Origin: Rhizobium sp. R634
GTDB taxonomy: Bacteria > Pseudomonadota > Alphaproteobacteria > Rhizobiales > Rhizobiaceae
Assembly (NCBI RefSeq): GCF_002211305.1
Contig: NZ_LOKW01000027.1
Location: forward strand, 124,001-188,000
DNA length: 64,000 bases
Direction: 5' to 3'
The notes under the pieces were generated by a model. It saw nothing but the letters and a program-made list of their open reading frames with translations. It ran no database searches and had not been told where the DNA came from. The position numbers and the translations under genes are program-made. Positions 17,104 through 26,302 of this stretch are shown here, in pieces (the first letter of the stretch is position 1; each line of letters starts with the position of its first letter).

Positions 17104-17520
17104 TCAGGAGCTGATCTAATGCATGATCGCGGTGAATTAAACCCGGGGTCCTCTTCTCCCTGGCGGCATACCGCCGGTTGGCGACGAAGCCCCCTCTTCT
17201 AATCCGTTAGCCGGGTGTGGCGAAAATGCCCCGGCGTCGTGCTTTGCTGCAACTTTAAAGCACAAAAAAATCCGGCTCCCATTGTTTCGCATCTGCAGCA
17301 TCCCTATTTTGACTTTTGATAATAAACCGCCATGAAAGGACTGCCCGTCCGATCTCCGACCGGGGAGCTGAGGGGTGCCGCTGCCGGGCTTCCGGCAGAT
17401 CGTTGACACAATAATACCGCTCGTACATCCTGATTTCCTTATGCCCTGCGCATGAAAATGTGCCGGCAGAGGAATTTTTGGTTCTTGGGGATGGCGTGCT
17501 TTATGAGGATCATACCGAGA
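17104..17520. other. Intergenic region between divergent genes
   Basis: About 417 bases between the divergent UDP-sugar dehydrogenase and cyclase genes. A TTGACA at 17403-17408 could be a -35 for the cyclase, but no good -10 lies 16-18 bases downstream. No coding frame with recognisable features is present; the antisense frame running into the cyclase is a shadow. Confidence 0.4.
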
Positions 17521-18864
17521 ATGAGCACGATCGAATCCAGCGTGTCCTCCATCCTGTTGGACCGGGTCGCCGAATGGCTGACGAACTCTTCGCTGGCAGG
17601 TGACGACCTCGAAAACATCGTGCGCGGTTTCTGCGAGAGAATTGCTGCGGCGGGTCTGCCGATCGCGCGCGTCCATCTCAGTTTTTCAATGCTTCACCCG
17701 CTCTACGATGCCTTGAGCTTCACCTGGCGGCGCGCCAGCGGCGTCACCATCGAAGGCTTCCGCATGCCCGCCGGCCAGAAGCCGGATCGTTTCCTGCAGA
17801 GCCCCTATTATTATCTGCTCGACAACAACCTGCAGCACATTCGCCGCCGGCTGATGCAGGAAGGGCCGAATGAATTCCCGATCTTCGAGGACCTGCGCAA
17901 GGACGCCATCACCGACTACCTCGCCTTCGTGCAGCCTTTCGGCGACGGTTCGGTGCAGGGCATGATGGGCTCCTGGTCGACGGACCACCACAACGGCTTT
18001 TCCGACGACATGATCGACGCGTTGCTGCGGATGCAGGACCATCTGGCGGTCGCGGCCAAAATGGCCGTGCTCGGCAAGCTCGCCAACAACATGCTGACCA
18101 CCTATCTCGGCGGCGACGCCGGCAAGCGGGTGCTGAACGGCCAGATCCGCCGCGGCGACGGCGAGACGATCCGCGCGGCCCTGGTCATGGGCGACATGCG
18201 CGAATCCACCATGTATGCCGAAAAGGAAGGCAGGCAGGCCTATATCGACACGCTGAACCAGTTCTTCGACGCGATTGCCGCCCCCTTCAACCGCAATGGC
18301 GGCGAGATCCTGAGCTTCCTCGGCGACGGCTTCCTCGCCGTCTATCCCTGCGGGCGCCATAAGGACCCTTCCAAGATCGCCTGCGAAGCGGCTCTTTCGG
18401 CCGTCCATCAGGCGCAGGCGCGGGTCGCCGAGCTCAACAGGGACCGCGAGCAGAAAGCCCTCTCCAGGATCGGCTACGGCATCGGGCTGCATGTCGGCAA
18501 CGTCATGTTCGGCAATGTCGGGCTCAAGGACCGCCTGACCTTCTCCGCCTTCGGCTCGGCGGTCAACGAGGTCCAGCGCCTGCAGATCCTGACCAAGAAA
18601 TACGGCCGCGAAGTCGTCGCCAGTCAGGCCTTCGCCGGCTATTGCGGCGGCGAATGGACAACGCTCGGCGAGGAAAAGCTCCGCGGCATCCGCCAGAAGG
18701 TGACGGTGCTGCAGCCGCGCGCGCCGGCCCCCGAGATCAGCGCCGACGAGAGCTTCCGCGAGGCCGGACAGAATGGACTTTCCGAAGCGGAGCAGGTCAT
18801 TCTCCTGCATCGCGACGCCAAGAAACAGGTCGGCCGTACAACTATGGAGAAGTTCATCCAGTAA
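17521..18864 (+). CDS. Divergent class III adenylate/guanylate cyclase domain protein
   Basis: About 447 aa, soluble. The N-terminal ~200 residues (ERIAAAGLPIARVHLSF...YLAFVQPFGDGSVQGMMGSW) form an unassigned domain with GAF-like flavour. The C-terminal cyclase domain has VMGDMRESTMYAE (first metal Asp) and ILSFLGDGFLAVYP (second). The usual ATP-selecting Lys is replaced by Ser, and the GDxVNxAxRLE motif is degenerate (FGSAVNEVQRL). Activity and nucleotide are therefore uncertain. ATG 17521 (MSTIESS) has GAGG upstream; in-frame starts at 17452 and 17503 are alternatives. Confidence 0.8.
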   Translation: MSTIESSVSSILLDRVAEWLTNSSLAGDDLENIVRGFCERIAAAGLPIARVHLSFSMLHPLYDALSFTWRRASGVTIEGFRMPAGQKPDRFLQSPYYYLLDNNLQHIRRRLMQEGPNEFPIFEDLRKDAITDYLAFVQPFGDGSVQGMMGSWSTDHHNGFSDDMIDALLRMQDHLAVAAKMAVLGKLANNMLTTYLGGDAGKRVLNGQIRRGDGETIRAALVMGDMRESTMYAEKEGRQAYIDTLNQFFDAIAAPFNRNGGEILSFLGDGFLAVYPCGRHKDPSKIACEAALSAVHQAQARVAELNRDREQKALSRIGYGIGLHVGNVMFGNVGLKDRLTFSAFGSAVNEVQRLQILTKKYGREVVASQAFAGYCGGEWTTLGEEKLRGIRQKVTVLQPRAPAPEISADESFREAGQNGLSEAEQVILLHRDAKKQVGRTTMEKFIQ

Positions 18865-18896
18865 AAGCTGCAACCCCTGCCAAATGAGCGCGCTCT

Positions 18897-18923
18897 GCCC
18901 CGGGAACTTCGGCGGAACGGGGC
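18897..18923 (+). terminator. Possible hairpin after cyclase gene
   Basis: GCCCCG (18897-18902) can pair with CGGGGC (18918-18923), followed by GGTTTCCCC. It lies between the cyclase stop and the transporter operon. The loop is large and the T run short, so this is a weak candidate. Confidence 0.3.
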
Positions 18924-19017
18924 GGTTTCCCCTGCGATTGTCATCAACTAGACACCCCGTTTGCGGTACGATAGTGTGCCTTAACGGGAACATAGAAGAC
19001 TGGGGAATTTCATTGGT

Positions 19018-20907
19018 ATGGCGTCTGCTGCCGATCTGTTGCGTATTGAGAACCTCGACGTCTCCTTCTCGGTTTTCGGCGACCGGCTCCGTGTCGTAAA
19101 GGAAGCCAATCTCCGCATCCTTCCGGGCAAGGTTACCGCTCTCGTCGGCGAATCCGGCTCCGGCAAATCGGTGATCAGCCAGGCCGTCATGGGCATCCTG
19201 CCCAATCCGGCCAAGGCCTCCGGCCGCATTCTCTTCACCGACCCGCTCGACGGCAGCGCGACCGATATCCTGTCGCTGCCGCGCGACAGCGAAGAGATGC
19301 GCGATCTGCGCGGCCGGCGCATGGCGACGATCTTCCAGGAGCCGATGACCTCGCTCTCGCCGCTGCATACGGTCGGCAACCAGATCAGCGAAGCGCTGCT
19401 GATCCATACGGAGGTCGACAAGGAAGAAGCGCGCAACAGGACCGAGGAGATGCTCGGCCTCGTCGGTTTCTCCAATCCGCACCGTACCTACGACATGTAT
19501 CCGTTCGAACTGTCGGGCGGCATGCGCCAGCGCGCGATGATCGCCATGGCGCTGATCTGCAAGCCGGCGCTGCTGATCGCGGACGAGCCGACGACGGCGC
19601 TCGACGTGACGATCCAGGCGCAGATCCTGGAACTGCTGCGCGACCTGCAGGCCAAGCTCGGCATGGCGATGCTGCTCATCACCCACGATCTCGGCATCGT
19701 CGCCAACATGGCCGACGAGGTGGTCGTCATCTATCACGGCGAGATCATGGAAGCTGGGCCGGTCGACGCCATCTTCCGCAATCCGCAGCATCCCTATCTC
19801 AAGGCTCTGATGGCCGCCGTTCCGCATTTCGACATGAAGCCCGGCGAACGCCTGAAGGCGCTGCGCGACGTGCCGGTCAATCTCGAGACTCTCGTCGGCA
19901 AGAAGAAACCTGTCCAGGCCGAAGCGCCCGGCGTGCTGCTGTCCGTCGCCAATCTTTCCAAGACCTACAAGACGCGCAAGCGCAGTTTCCTCGGCAGGCA
20001 GGAAGCCACCGTCGTGCACGCGGTCGACGATGTCAGCTTCGACATCCGCCGCGGCGAATGCCTCGGGCTCGTCGGCGAGTCCGGCTGCGGCAAGACGACG
20101 CTCAGCAAGATCCTGATGCGCGCCGTCACGCCGGATACCGGCGCGGTGGTGTTCAACGACGGCAAGGATGTGATCGACGTCCTCTCCGTCAAGGGTGCGG
20201 AACTCCAGGACATGCGCACCAAGATCCAGATGGTCTTCCAGGATCCGGTGTCATCGCTTTCGCCGCGCATGACGGTGCGCAACATCCTGAGCGAACCTCT
20301 CGAAATCCACGACCGCGGCGACAGCGACGAGCGCAAGCGCAAGGTCGAGGGACTGATGGGAGCGATCGGCCTCGACAAGCGTTATCTCAGCCGCTACCCG
20401 CACAGTTTCTCCGGTGGCCAGCGCCAGCGCATCGGCATCGCGCGCGCACTGGCGCTGGGTCCGAAGCTCGTCATTCTCGATGAGCCGGTCTCGGCCCTCG
20501 ACGTCTCGGTGCAGGCGCAGATCCTCAACCTGCTGAAGGACCTGCAGAAAGAGCTGGGGCTCACCTATCTCTTCATTTCGCACAACCTCGCCGTGGTCGA
20601 TTATATGGCCGACCGCATCGCTGTCATGTGCAAGGGCCGCATCGTCGAGATCGCGCCGCGCGAAATCATCCTGCGCGATCCGGTGCATCCCTATACGAAA
20701 TCACTGCTCGCCGCCGTGCCCTTCCCCGATCTCGACCGGCCGCTCGATTTCAAGGCGCTCCGGGAAAACGGCGCCGCCGACAAGCAGAACTGGGGCAAGA
20801 CCTTCACCGCCGAGCATGATGACGCCGCCGAACTCGCCTATGCCGACCTTGGCGACGGCCATCTGGTGCGCGCCCGCAAGGGCGCCGATATCAGGGAGTT
20901 GCGCTGA
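19018..20907 (+). CDS. ABC transporter ATP-binding protein, fused DppD-DppF type
   Basis: 629 aa with two complete nucleotide-binding domains energising a peptide/nickel-type (PepT) importer. Domain 1 (about 5-290): Walker A GESGSGKSV, signature LSGGMRQRAMIAMAL, Walker B LLIADEPTTALD. Domain 2 (about 310-600): Walker A GESGCGKTTLS, signature FSGGQRQRIGIARAL, Walker B LVILDEPVSALD. Each ends with the oligopeptide-ABC HPY motif (NPQHPYLKAL; DPVHPYTKSL). The fused layout is like YejF. It is the first gene of a four-gene operon and overlaps the binding-protein ATG by one base. All catalytic motifs look intact. Confidence 0.92.
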   Translation: MASAADLLRIENLDVSFSVFGDRLRVVKEANLRILPGKVTALVGESGSGKSVISQAVMGILPNPAKASGRILFTDPLDGSATDILSLPRDSEEMRDLRGRRMATIFQEPMTSLSPLHTVGNQISEALLIHTEVDKEEARNRTEEMLGLVGFSNPHRTYDMYPFELSGGMRQRAMIAMALICKPALLIADEPTTALDVTIQAQILELLRDLQAKLGMAMLLITHDLGIVANMADEVVVIYHGEIMEAGPVDAIFRNPQHPYLKALMAAVPHFDMKPGERLKALRDVPVNLETLVGKKKPVQAEAPGVLLSVANLSKTYKTRKRSFLGRQEATVVHAVDDVSFDIRRGECLGLVGESGCGKTTLSKILMRAVTPDTGAVVFNDGKDVIDVLSVKGAELQDMRTKIQMVFQDPVSSLSPRMTVRNILSEPLEIHDRGDSDERKRKVEGLMGAIGLDKRYLSRYPHSFSGGQRQRIGIARALALGPKLVILDEPVSALDVSVQAQILNLLKDLQKELGLTYLFISHNLAVVDYMADRIAVMCKGRIVEIAPREIILRDPVHPYTKSLLAAVPFPDLDRPLDFKALRENGAADKQNWGKTFTAEHDDAAELAYADLGDGHLVRARKGADIRELR

Positions 20908-22814
20908 TGGTGACGCGTCGCACTTTCCTAGGCGGCCTCGTCGGTGCGGCGATCGCGCCTGCCGTGCTTCGCGCCGAGCAGATCGGCGAGCCGGAATTCC
21001 TGAAGGAGCGGCTCGCCGCCGGCGGCCTGCCTCCGATGGCCGAGCGCATTCCGCTGCGCCCGCGTGTCGTCAACCTGGCGGAGATGGGACTTGCCCCCGG
21101 CACCTATGGCGGCACGGTGCGCACCATCATCGGCAGTCAGCGCGACATCCGCTTCATGACGATCTACGGCTATTCCCGCCTGATCGGCTATGACAAGCAC
21201 CTGCAATTCCAGCCTGATATCCTCGCCGACTTCCGTTCCGAGGACGACACGGTCTTCACCTTCACGCTGCGCGAGGGCCATAAATGGTCCGACGGAGAAC
21301 CGTTCACGGCCGACGATTTCCGTTACTGGTGGGAAGACGTCATCCTGAACGACAAGCTGACGCCGGGCGGCGGCGCGCTGGAGCTGCGCCCGCACGGCAA
21401 CCTGCCGCGCTTCGAGATGCTCGATCCGCTGACCGTGCGCTATAGCTGGGAAAAGCCCAACCCGATGTTCCTGCCGAGCCTGGCAGGTCCGCAGCCGCTC
21501 GTCATCTTCGGACCGGGGCATTACCTCAAGCAGTTTCACAAGAAGTTCCAGCCGGACGAGGCGAAGATGGAACAGATGATGAAGACCTACCGCGTCAAGA
21601 AGTGGCAGGATCTGCACATCAAGATGGCGCGCTCCTACCGCCCCGAAAATCCGAACCTGCCGACACTGGATCCCTGGCGCAATACGACGGCGCTGCCGGC
21701 CGAGCAGTTCGTCTTCGAGCGCAATCCCTTCTTCCACCGCGTCGACGAGAACGGCAGGCAGCTTCCTTATCTCGACCGTTTCGTTCTCAACGTTTCTTCT
21801 TCGTCGATCATCGCCGCCAAGGCCGGTGCGGGAGAAGCCGACCTGCAGGCGACAGGCATCGATTTCAACGATTACACCTTCCTGAAGGAGGCGGAGAAGC
21901 GCTTCCCCGTCAAGGTCGACCTCTGGAAGCTCGCGCGCGGTTCGCGCATCACCCTGCTGCCGAACCTCAACTGCGCCGACGAGGTATGGCGTGGCCTGTT
22001 CCGCGACGTGCGCATGCGCCGCGCTTTGTCTCTGGCAATCGATCGGCACGAGATCAACATGGTCGCGTTCTATGGTCTCGGCACGCCGAGCGCCGATACC
22101 GTCCTGCCCGACAGCCCGCTCTTCAAGCAGGAATATGCCGACGCCTATGTGAAGTTCGATCAGGAGGAGGCCAACCGGCTGCTCGACGAGCTCGGCCTGA
22201 CCAAGCGCGGCGATGACGGCATCCGTCTGCTGCCCGACGGGCGGCGCGCCGAGATCACCGTCGAAACCGCCGGCGAGAGCAATCTCGATACCGACGTGCT
22301 GGAGCTCGTGCATGACCACTGGGCCAATGTCGGCCTTGCGCTCTATACCCGGACCTCGCAGCGCGACGTCTTCCGCAACCGCGCCATGAGCGGCACGATC
22401 ATGATGTCGATCTGGTATGGCCTCGACAACGGCGTGCCGACCGCCGACATGTCGCCCTCCGGGCTCGCGCCGACGCTCGACGATCAGCTGCAATGGCCGC
22501 TCTGGGGCATGCACTACCTCTCCGCGGGCCAGGAAGGCGCAGCACCCGATCTGCCGGAGGCGGCCGAGCTGGTCGATCTTCTCAAGCAATGGGGCTCTAC
22601 CGCGAAATTCGAAGAGCGCCAGGTGATCTGGCACAAGATGCTGGCGCTCTATACGCAGCAGGTGTTCTCGATCGGCCTGATCAACAGCACGCTGCAGCCG
22701 ATCCTTCGCGCCGCCAAGCTGCAGAACCTGCCGGCGAAAGCGCTCTACGGCTTCGATCCCACCTCCTATCTCGGCGTCTACATGCCGGATGCATTCTGGT
22801 ACAAGGAGGCCTGA
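20907..22814 (+). CDS. ABC transporter substrate-binding protein (family 5) with Tat-type signal
   Basis: 635 aa periplasmic solute receptor of the DppA/OppA class. The N-terminus MVTRRTFLGGLVGAAIAPAV carries a twin-arginine motif, so Tat export of the folded protein is likely. Family 5 features include FTFTLREGHKWSDGEPFTADD and, later, RDVRMRRALSLAIDRHEI. The fold suggests peptide or similar oligomeric ligands, but the exact ligand is unknown. It lies between its ATPase gene and the permeases, an unusual gene order for this class. It ends three bases before the first permease. Confidence 0.9.
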   Translation: MVTRRTFLGGLVGAAIAPAVLRAEQIGEPEFLKERLAAGGLPPMAERIPLRPRVVNLAEMGLAPGTYGGTVRTIIGSQRDIRFMTIYGYSRLIGYDKHLQFQPDILADFRSEDDTVFTFTLREGHKWSDGEPFTADDFRYWWEDVILNDKLTPGGGALELRPHGNLPRFEMLDPLTVRYSWEKPNPMFLPSLAGPQPLVIFGPGHYLKQFHKKFQPDEAKMEQMMKTYRVKKWQDLHIKMARSYRPENPNLPTLDPWRNTTALPAEQFVFERNPFFHRVDENGRQLPYLDRFVLNVSSSSIIAAKAGAGEADLQATGIDFNDYTFLKEAEKRFPVKVDLWKLARGSRITLLPNLNCADEVWRGLFRDVRMRRALSLAIDRHEINMVAFYGLGTPSADTVLPDSPLFKQEYADAYVKFDQEEANRLLDELGLTKRGDDGIRLLPDGRRAEITVETAGESNLDTDVLELVHDHWANVGLALYTRTSQRDVFRNRAMSGTIMMSIWYGLDNGVPTADMSPSGLAPTLDDQLQWPLWGMHYLSAGQEGAAPDLPEAAELVDLLKQWGSTAKFEERQVIWHKMLALYTQQVFSIGLINSTLQPILRAAKLQNLPAKALYGFDPTSYLGVYMPDAFWYKEA

Positions 22815-22817
22815 GGC

Positions 22818-23816
22818 GTGCTCAGATACATTCTCTGGCGCATCGCCGCCATGGTGCCGACGCTCTTCGTCATTTCGGCGCTGGTTTTCACCATCATCGA
22901 GCTGCCGCCCGGCGACTTCTTCGAGAGCCAGATCGCCGAGCTGCGCGCCTCCGGCGAGACCGCCAACCTCCAGGAAATCGAGGAGATGCGCCAGCAATAC
23001 GGCTTCGACAAGCCGGAGATCGTGCGCTATTTCTACTGGGTCGGCGGCATGCTGCACGGCGATTTCGGCTATTCCTTCGAATATCAGCTGCCGGTTTCCG
23101 ACGTGGTCGGCGACAGGCTGTGGCTGACGATCCTCGTCTCTTTCACGACGATCCTGCTCACCTGGCTGATCGCCTTTCCGATCGGCATCTATTCGGCCAC
23201 GCATCAGTATAGCTGGGGCGATTACGGACTGACTTTCCTCGGGCTGCTCGGCATCGCCATCCCGAACTTCATGCTGGCGCTGATCCTGATGTATTTCGCC
23301 AATGTCTGGTTCGGGCTCTCGATCGGCCACCTGATGGACCAGCAATATCTCAACGCGCCGATGAGCTGGGAAAAGGCGAAGTCGATCCTCGCCCATCTCT
23401 GGATTCCCGTCATCATCGTCGGCACCGCCGGAACGGCCGGCATGATCCGGCGGCTGCGTGCCAACCTGCTCGACGAGATGCAGAAGCAGTATGTGACGAC
23501 CGCCCGCGCCAAGGGCCTGCATCCGATGCGGGCGTTGGTCAAATATCCGCTGCGCATGGCGCTCAACTTCTTCGTCGCCGATATCGGCTCGATCCTGCCA
23601 TCGATCATTTCGGGCGCCGAGATCGTCGCCATCGTCCTATCTCTGGAGACGACGGGGCCGATGCTCATCAAGGCGCTGCAGAGCCAGGATATGTATCTCG
23701 CCGGCTCTTTCCTGATGTTCCTCGCGTTCCTCAACGTCATCGGCGTGCTGATCTCGGACATCGCGCTCGGCTTCCTCGATCCCCGCATCCGTCTGCAAGG
23801 CAGGAGCACCAAATAA
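22818..23816 (+). CDS. ABC transporter permease (DppB type)
   Basis: 332 aa. An N-terminal TM helix (MLRYILWRIAAMVPTLFVIS), a periplasmic loop and five further helices. The cytoplasmic EAA-like loop is YVTTARAKGLHPMRALVKYPLRMAL, typical of DppB permeases. It forms the heterodimeric channel with the next gene, whose ATG overlaps its stop by one base. The MLHGDFGYSFEYQLPV segment is standard for this family. Confidence 0.9.
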   Translation: MLRYILWRIAAMVPTLFVISALVFTIIELPPGDFFESQIAELRASGETANLQEIEEMRQQYGFDKPEIVRYFYWVGGMLHGDFGYSFEYQLPVSDVVGDRLWLTILVSFTTILLTWLIAFPIGIYSATHQYSWGDYGLTFLGLLGIAIPNFMLALILMYFANVWFGLSIGHLMDQQYLNAPMSWEKAKSILAHLWIPVIIVGTAGTAGMIRRLRANLLDEMQKQYVTTARAKGLHPMRALVKYPLRMALNFFVADIGSILPSIISGAEIVAIVLSLETTGPMLIKALQSQDMYLAGSFLMFLAFLNVIGVLISDIALGFLDPRIRLQGRSTK

Positions 23817-24988
23817 TGTCGCCCCTTCCCGCACCCGGCGCGCCGCTGCCTCACTACGTCTCGACCGCGCCTTTCGATCCGCACGCGACCGAAAGCATGA
23901 CGGCGGCGCAATCGCGCATCCATCTCGCCTCGCAGAAGCGGCTGATGTGGTGGAAGTTCAAGCAGCACAAGCTGGCCTTGATCTCCGGCATCTTTCTCGC
24001 CGTCGTTTATCTGATGATCCTGATCGTCGAGTTCCTGGCGCCCTACGGCCTGCATACACGCAACGTCGATTTCATCCATGCGCCGCCGCAGCGCGTCCAT
24101 TTCTTCGACAAGGGCAGCTTCGTCGGTCCCTTCGTCTATGGCCGCAGCATGACGCTCGATCTCGACACGCTGCATCGCGTCTATACCGACCGGCCGAACG
24201 ACGTGCAGCCGATCCGCTTCTTCTGCCGTGGCGATTCCTACAAGTTCTGGGGCCTCGTCACCTCGAACTACCACCTCGTCTGCCCGGCGATCGGCGGCCA
24301 GATGTTCCTGCTCGGCACCGACCGGCTCGGCCGTGACGTCCTTTCGCGCATTCTCTACGGCGCGCGGATTTCGCTGACGATCGGCCTCATCGGCATTGCC
24401 ATCAGCTTCGTGCTCGGCATCGTCATCGGCGGCCTTGCCGGTTATTGGGGCGGAATTTTCGATCTCATCGTCCAGCGCCTGATCGAGGTGCTGCAGTCGC
24501 TGCCGAGCCTGCCGCTGTGGATGGCGCTGGCCGCGATCATGCCGGTGACATGGAGTCCGATCGTTATCTATTTCGGCATAACGGTCATCCTCGGCATCAT
24601 CGACTGGACGGGTCTTGCCCGCGCCGTGCGCTCGAAGCTTCTGGCACTGCGCGAGGAAGATTACGTGCAGGCCGCGCAACTGATGGGCGCCAGCACGCCG
24701 CGCATCATCGGCCGGCATCTGGTGCCGGGTTTCATGTCGCATCTCATTGCCTCGGCGACGATTTCGATCCCCGGCATGATTCTCGGCGAGACCGCGCTGT
24801 CCTTCCTCGGCCTCGGTCTTCGCCCACCGATCACCAGTTGGGGCATCCTGCTGACCGAAGCAAAAAGCGTCAGTGTCATCGCCTTCTATCCTTGGCTGCT
24901 CTTTCCGATCATTCCTGTTGTTCTTGTCATTTTGGCGTTCAACTTTCTGGGAGACGGCTTGCGTGATGCGGCAGATCCCTACAAATAG
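23816..24988 (+). CDS. ABC transporter permease (DppC type) with long periplasmic loop
   Basis: 390 aa, longer than the usual 290-300 because of a periplasmic insertion after TM1 (about residues 75-160, RVHFFDKGSFVGPFVYG to SNYHLVCPAIGG) before the standard LLGTDRLGRDVLSRILYGAR. The C-terminal part has the expected helices and the EAA loop VQAAQLMGASTPRIIGRHLVPG. It pairs with the DppB-type permease. The insertion may contact the binding protein. Last gene of the operon; a strong hairpin follows. Confidence 0.9.
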   Translation: MSPLPAPGAPLPHYVSTAPFDPHATESMTAAQSRIHLASQKRLMWWKFKQHKLALISGIFLAVVYLMILIVEFLAPYGLHTRNVDFIHAPPQRVHFFDKGSFVGPFVYGRSMTLDLDTLHRVYTDRPNDVQPIRFFCRGDSYKFWGLVTSNYHLVCPAIGGQMFLLGTDRLGRDVLSRILYGARISLTIGLIGIAISFVLGIVIGGLAGYWGGIFDLIVQRLIEVLQSLPSLPLWMALAAIMPVTWSPIVIYFGITVILGIIDWTGLARAVRSKLLALREEDYVQAAQLMGASTPRIIGRHLVPGFMSHLIASATISIPGMILGETALSFLGLGLRPPITSWGILLTEAKSVSVIAFYPWLLFPIIPVVLVILAFNFLGDGLRDAADPYK

Positions 24989-25018
24989 CGGAAAGCTCGG
25001 CGGCGCCTTCCGGCACCG

Positions 25019-25049
25019 CCCCCGCCTCGTGGCCTCCGGACGGCGGGGG
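25019..25049 (+). terminator. Strong GC hairpin after transporter operon
   Basis: CCCCCGCC (25019-25026) pairs perfectly with GGCGGGGG (25042-25049), and flanking bases extend the stem. It lies between the last permease and the first glycosyltransferase gene. There is no T run, so it may be a Rho-assisted or partial terminator. Confidence 0.5.
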
Positions 25050-25084
25050 TGCTAACTATGTTGTTCACCCCAGAGGGAACGCCT

Positions 25085-26293
25085 ATGGCCAGACGTCTCG
25101 AAGATGCGCGCATCCTCATGTACAGCCACGACACCTTCGGGCTCGGTCACCTGCGCCGCTGTCGCACCATCGCCCACGCGCTGGTGGAGGATTATCGCGG
25201 TCTCAATATCCTGATCATTTCGGGTGCCACGATCGCCGGCGCCTTCGACTACCGCGCCCGCGTCGACTTCGTGAAGATCCCGAGCGTCATCAAGCTGCGC
25301 AACGGCGAATATACGTCGCTCGCCAGCCACATCGACCTGCACGAAACGCTGAAGATGCGCGAATCCAGCATTCGCCACACCGCTGAGACCTTCCAGCCCG
25401 ACATCTTCATCGTCGACAAGGAGCCGATGGGGCTGAAGGGGGAGGTCGAGGATACGCTTGCCTATCTAAAGGCCCGCGGCACCGTGCTGGTGCTAGGCCT
25501 GCGCGAGATCATGGATGCGCCGCATCTGCTCGAGGCCGAGTGGAAGAAGAACAGCATCATGCAGAAGATCGACCAGTATTACGACAGCGTCTGGGTCTAC
25601 GGTCCGCCCGACTTCTACGACCCGCTGATCGGTCTCGACGTGCCGGCCAGCCTGCGCCGGAAGATGGATTTCGTCGGCTTCCTTCAGCGCAGCGTCTCCA
25701 GGGGCAAGAGCTCGATCAACGCCCGTAAGGATAATTACCTCCTCGTCACCACGGGCGGCGGCGGCGACGGCTCCGATCTCGTCCACGACGTCATGAACGC
25801 CTACGAGGCCGATCCGACGCTGACGCAGAAGGCGCTCGTCGTGCTCGGACCCTATATGCCGGCGGCCGAGCGCGCCAAGCTGGTGCAGAAGGGCGAAGCG
25901 ATCCCCTATATCGAGGTGATCGAGTTCGACAATCACATGGAAGAACTGATCGCCGGTGCCACCGGCGTCGTCGCCATGGGCGGCTACAACACCTATTGCG
26001 AGATCCTCTCCTTCGACAAGCCCGCCCTCATCGTACCGCGCGTCAAGCCACGAGAGGAGCAGCTGCTGCGCGCCATACGCGCCAGCGAGCTCGGCCTCAT
26101 CGATATGCTGCTGCCGGAACAATCTGCCGATCCGGCTGTCATGGCCGAGGCGCTGAAGCGTCTGCCCTCCCGCCTGCCGCCGTCGAAGAGCGGCAGCAAC
26201 ATGCATCTCGAGGGGCTGGATCACATTTCGCAGACCGTCGGCCGGTGGCTCGACGGGCGCGGCAGCCACCTTGCCCTCGTCGGCGCAGAATAG
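25085..26293 (+). CDS. Glycosyltransferase, MurG-like (COG4671-type)
   Basis: About 402 aa from ATG 25085 (MARRLEDARILMYSHD), which has GAGGG with seven-base spacing; upstream in-frame ATGs lack a site. Predicted GT-B fold: the N-terminal glycine-rich loop is DTFGLGHLRRCRTIAHAL, and the C-terminal donor-binding half has LVTTGGGGDGSDL and GVVAMGGYNTYCEILSF, which resembles the MurG/GT28 donor loop. It probably uses a UDP-sugar to modify a surface or storage glycan. It is the first of three glycosyltransferase genes in one transcription unit and is distantly similar to the third. Confidence 0.75.
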   Translation: MARRLEDARILMYSHDTFGLGHLRRCRTIAHALVEDYRGLNILIISGATIAGAFDYRARVDFVKIPSVIKLRNGEYTSLASHIDLHETLKMRESSIRHTAETFQPDIFIVDKEPMGLKGEVEDTLAYLKARGTVLVLGLREIMDAPHLLEAEWKKNSIMQKIDQYYDSVWVYGPPDFYDPLIGLDVPASLRRKMDFVGFLQRSVSRGKSSINARKDNYLLVTTGGGGDGSDLVHDVMNAYEADPTLTQKALVVLGPYMPAAERAKLVQKGEAIPYIEVIEFDNHMEELIAGATGVVAMGGYNTYCEILSFDKPALIVPRVKPREEQLLRAIRASELGLIDMLLPEQSADPAVMAEALKRLPSRLPPSKSGSNMHLEGLDHISQTVGRWLDGRGSHLALVGAE

Positions 26294-26302
26294 GGCCCAG
26301 CC

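Noticed and set aside
17403..17431. TTGACA as a sigma-70 promoter for the third cyclase
   Set aside because: No acceptable -10 element at 16-18 bases downstream.
17686..20019. Long antisense open frame across the cyclase and ABC ATPase genes
   Set aside because: Spans two well-supported genes on the other strand and has low-complexity His/Asp/Arg composition.
20928..23522. Antisense open frame of 864 codons across the binding protein and permease genes
   Set aside because: Covers parts of two intact genes; no recognisable motifs.
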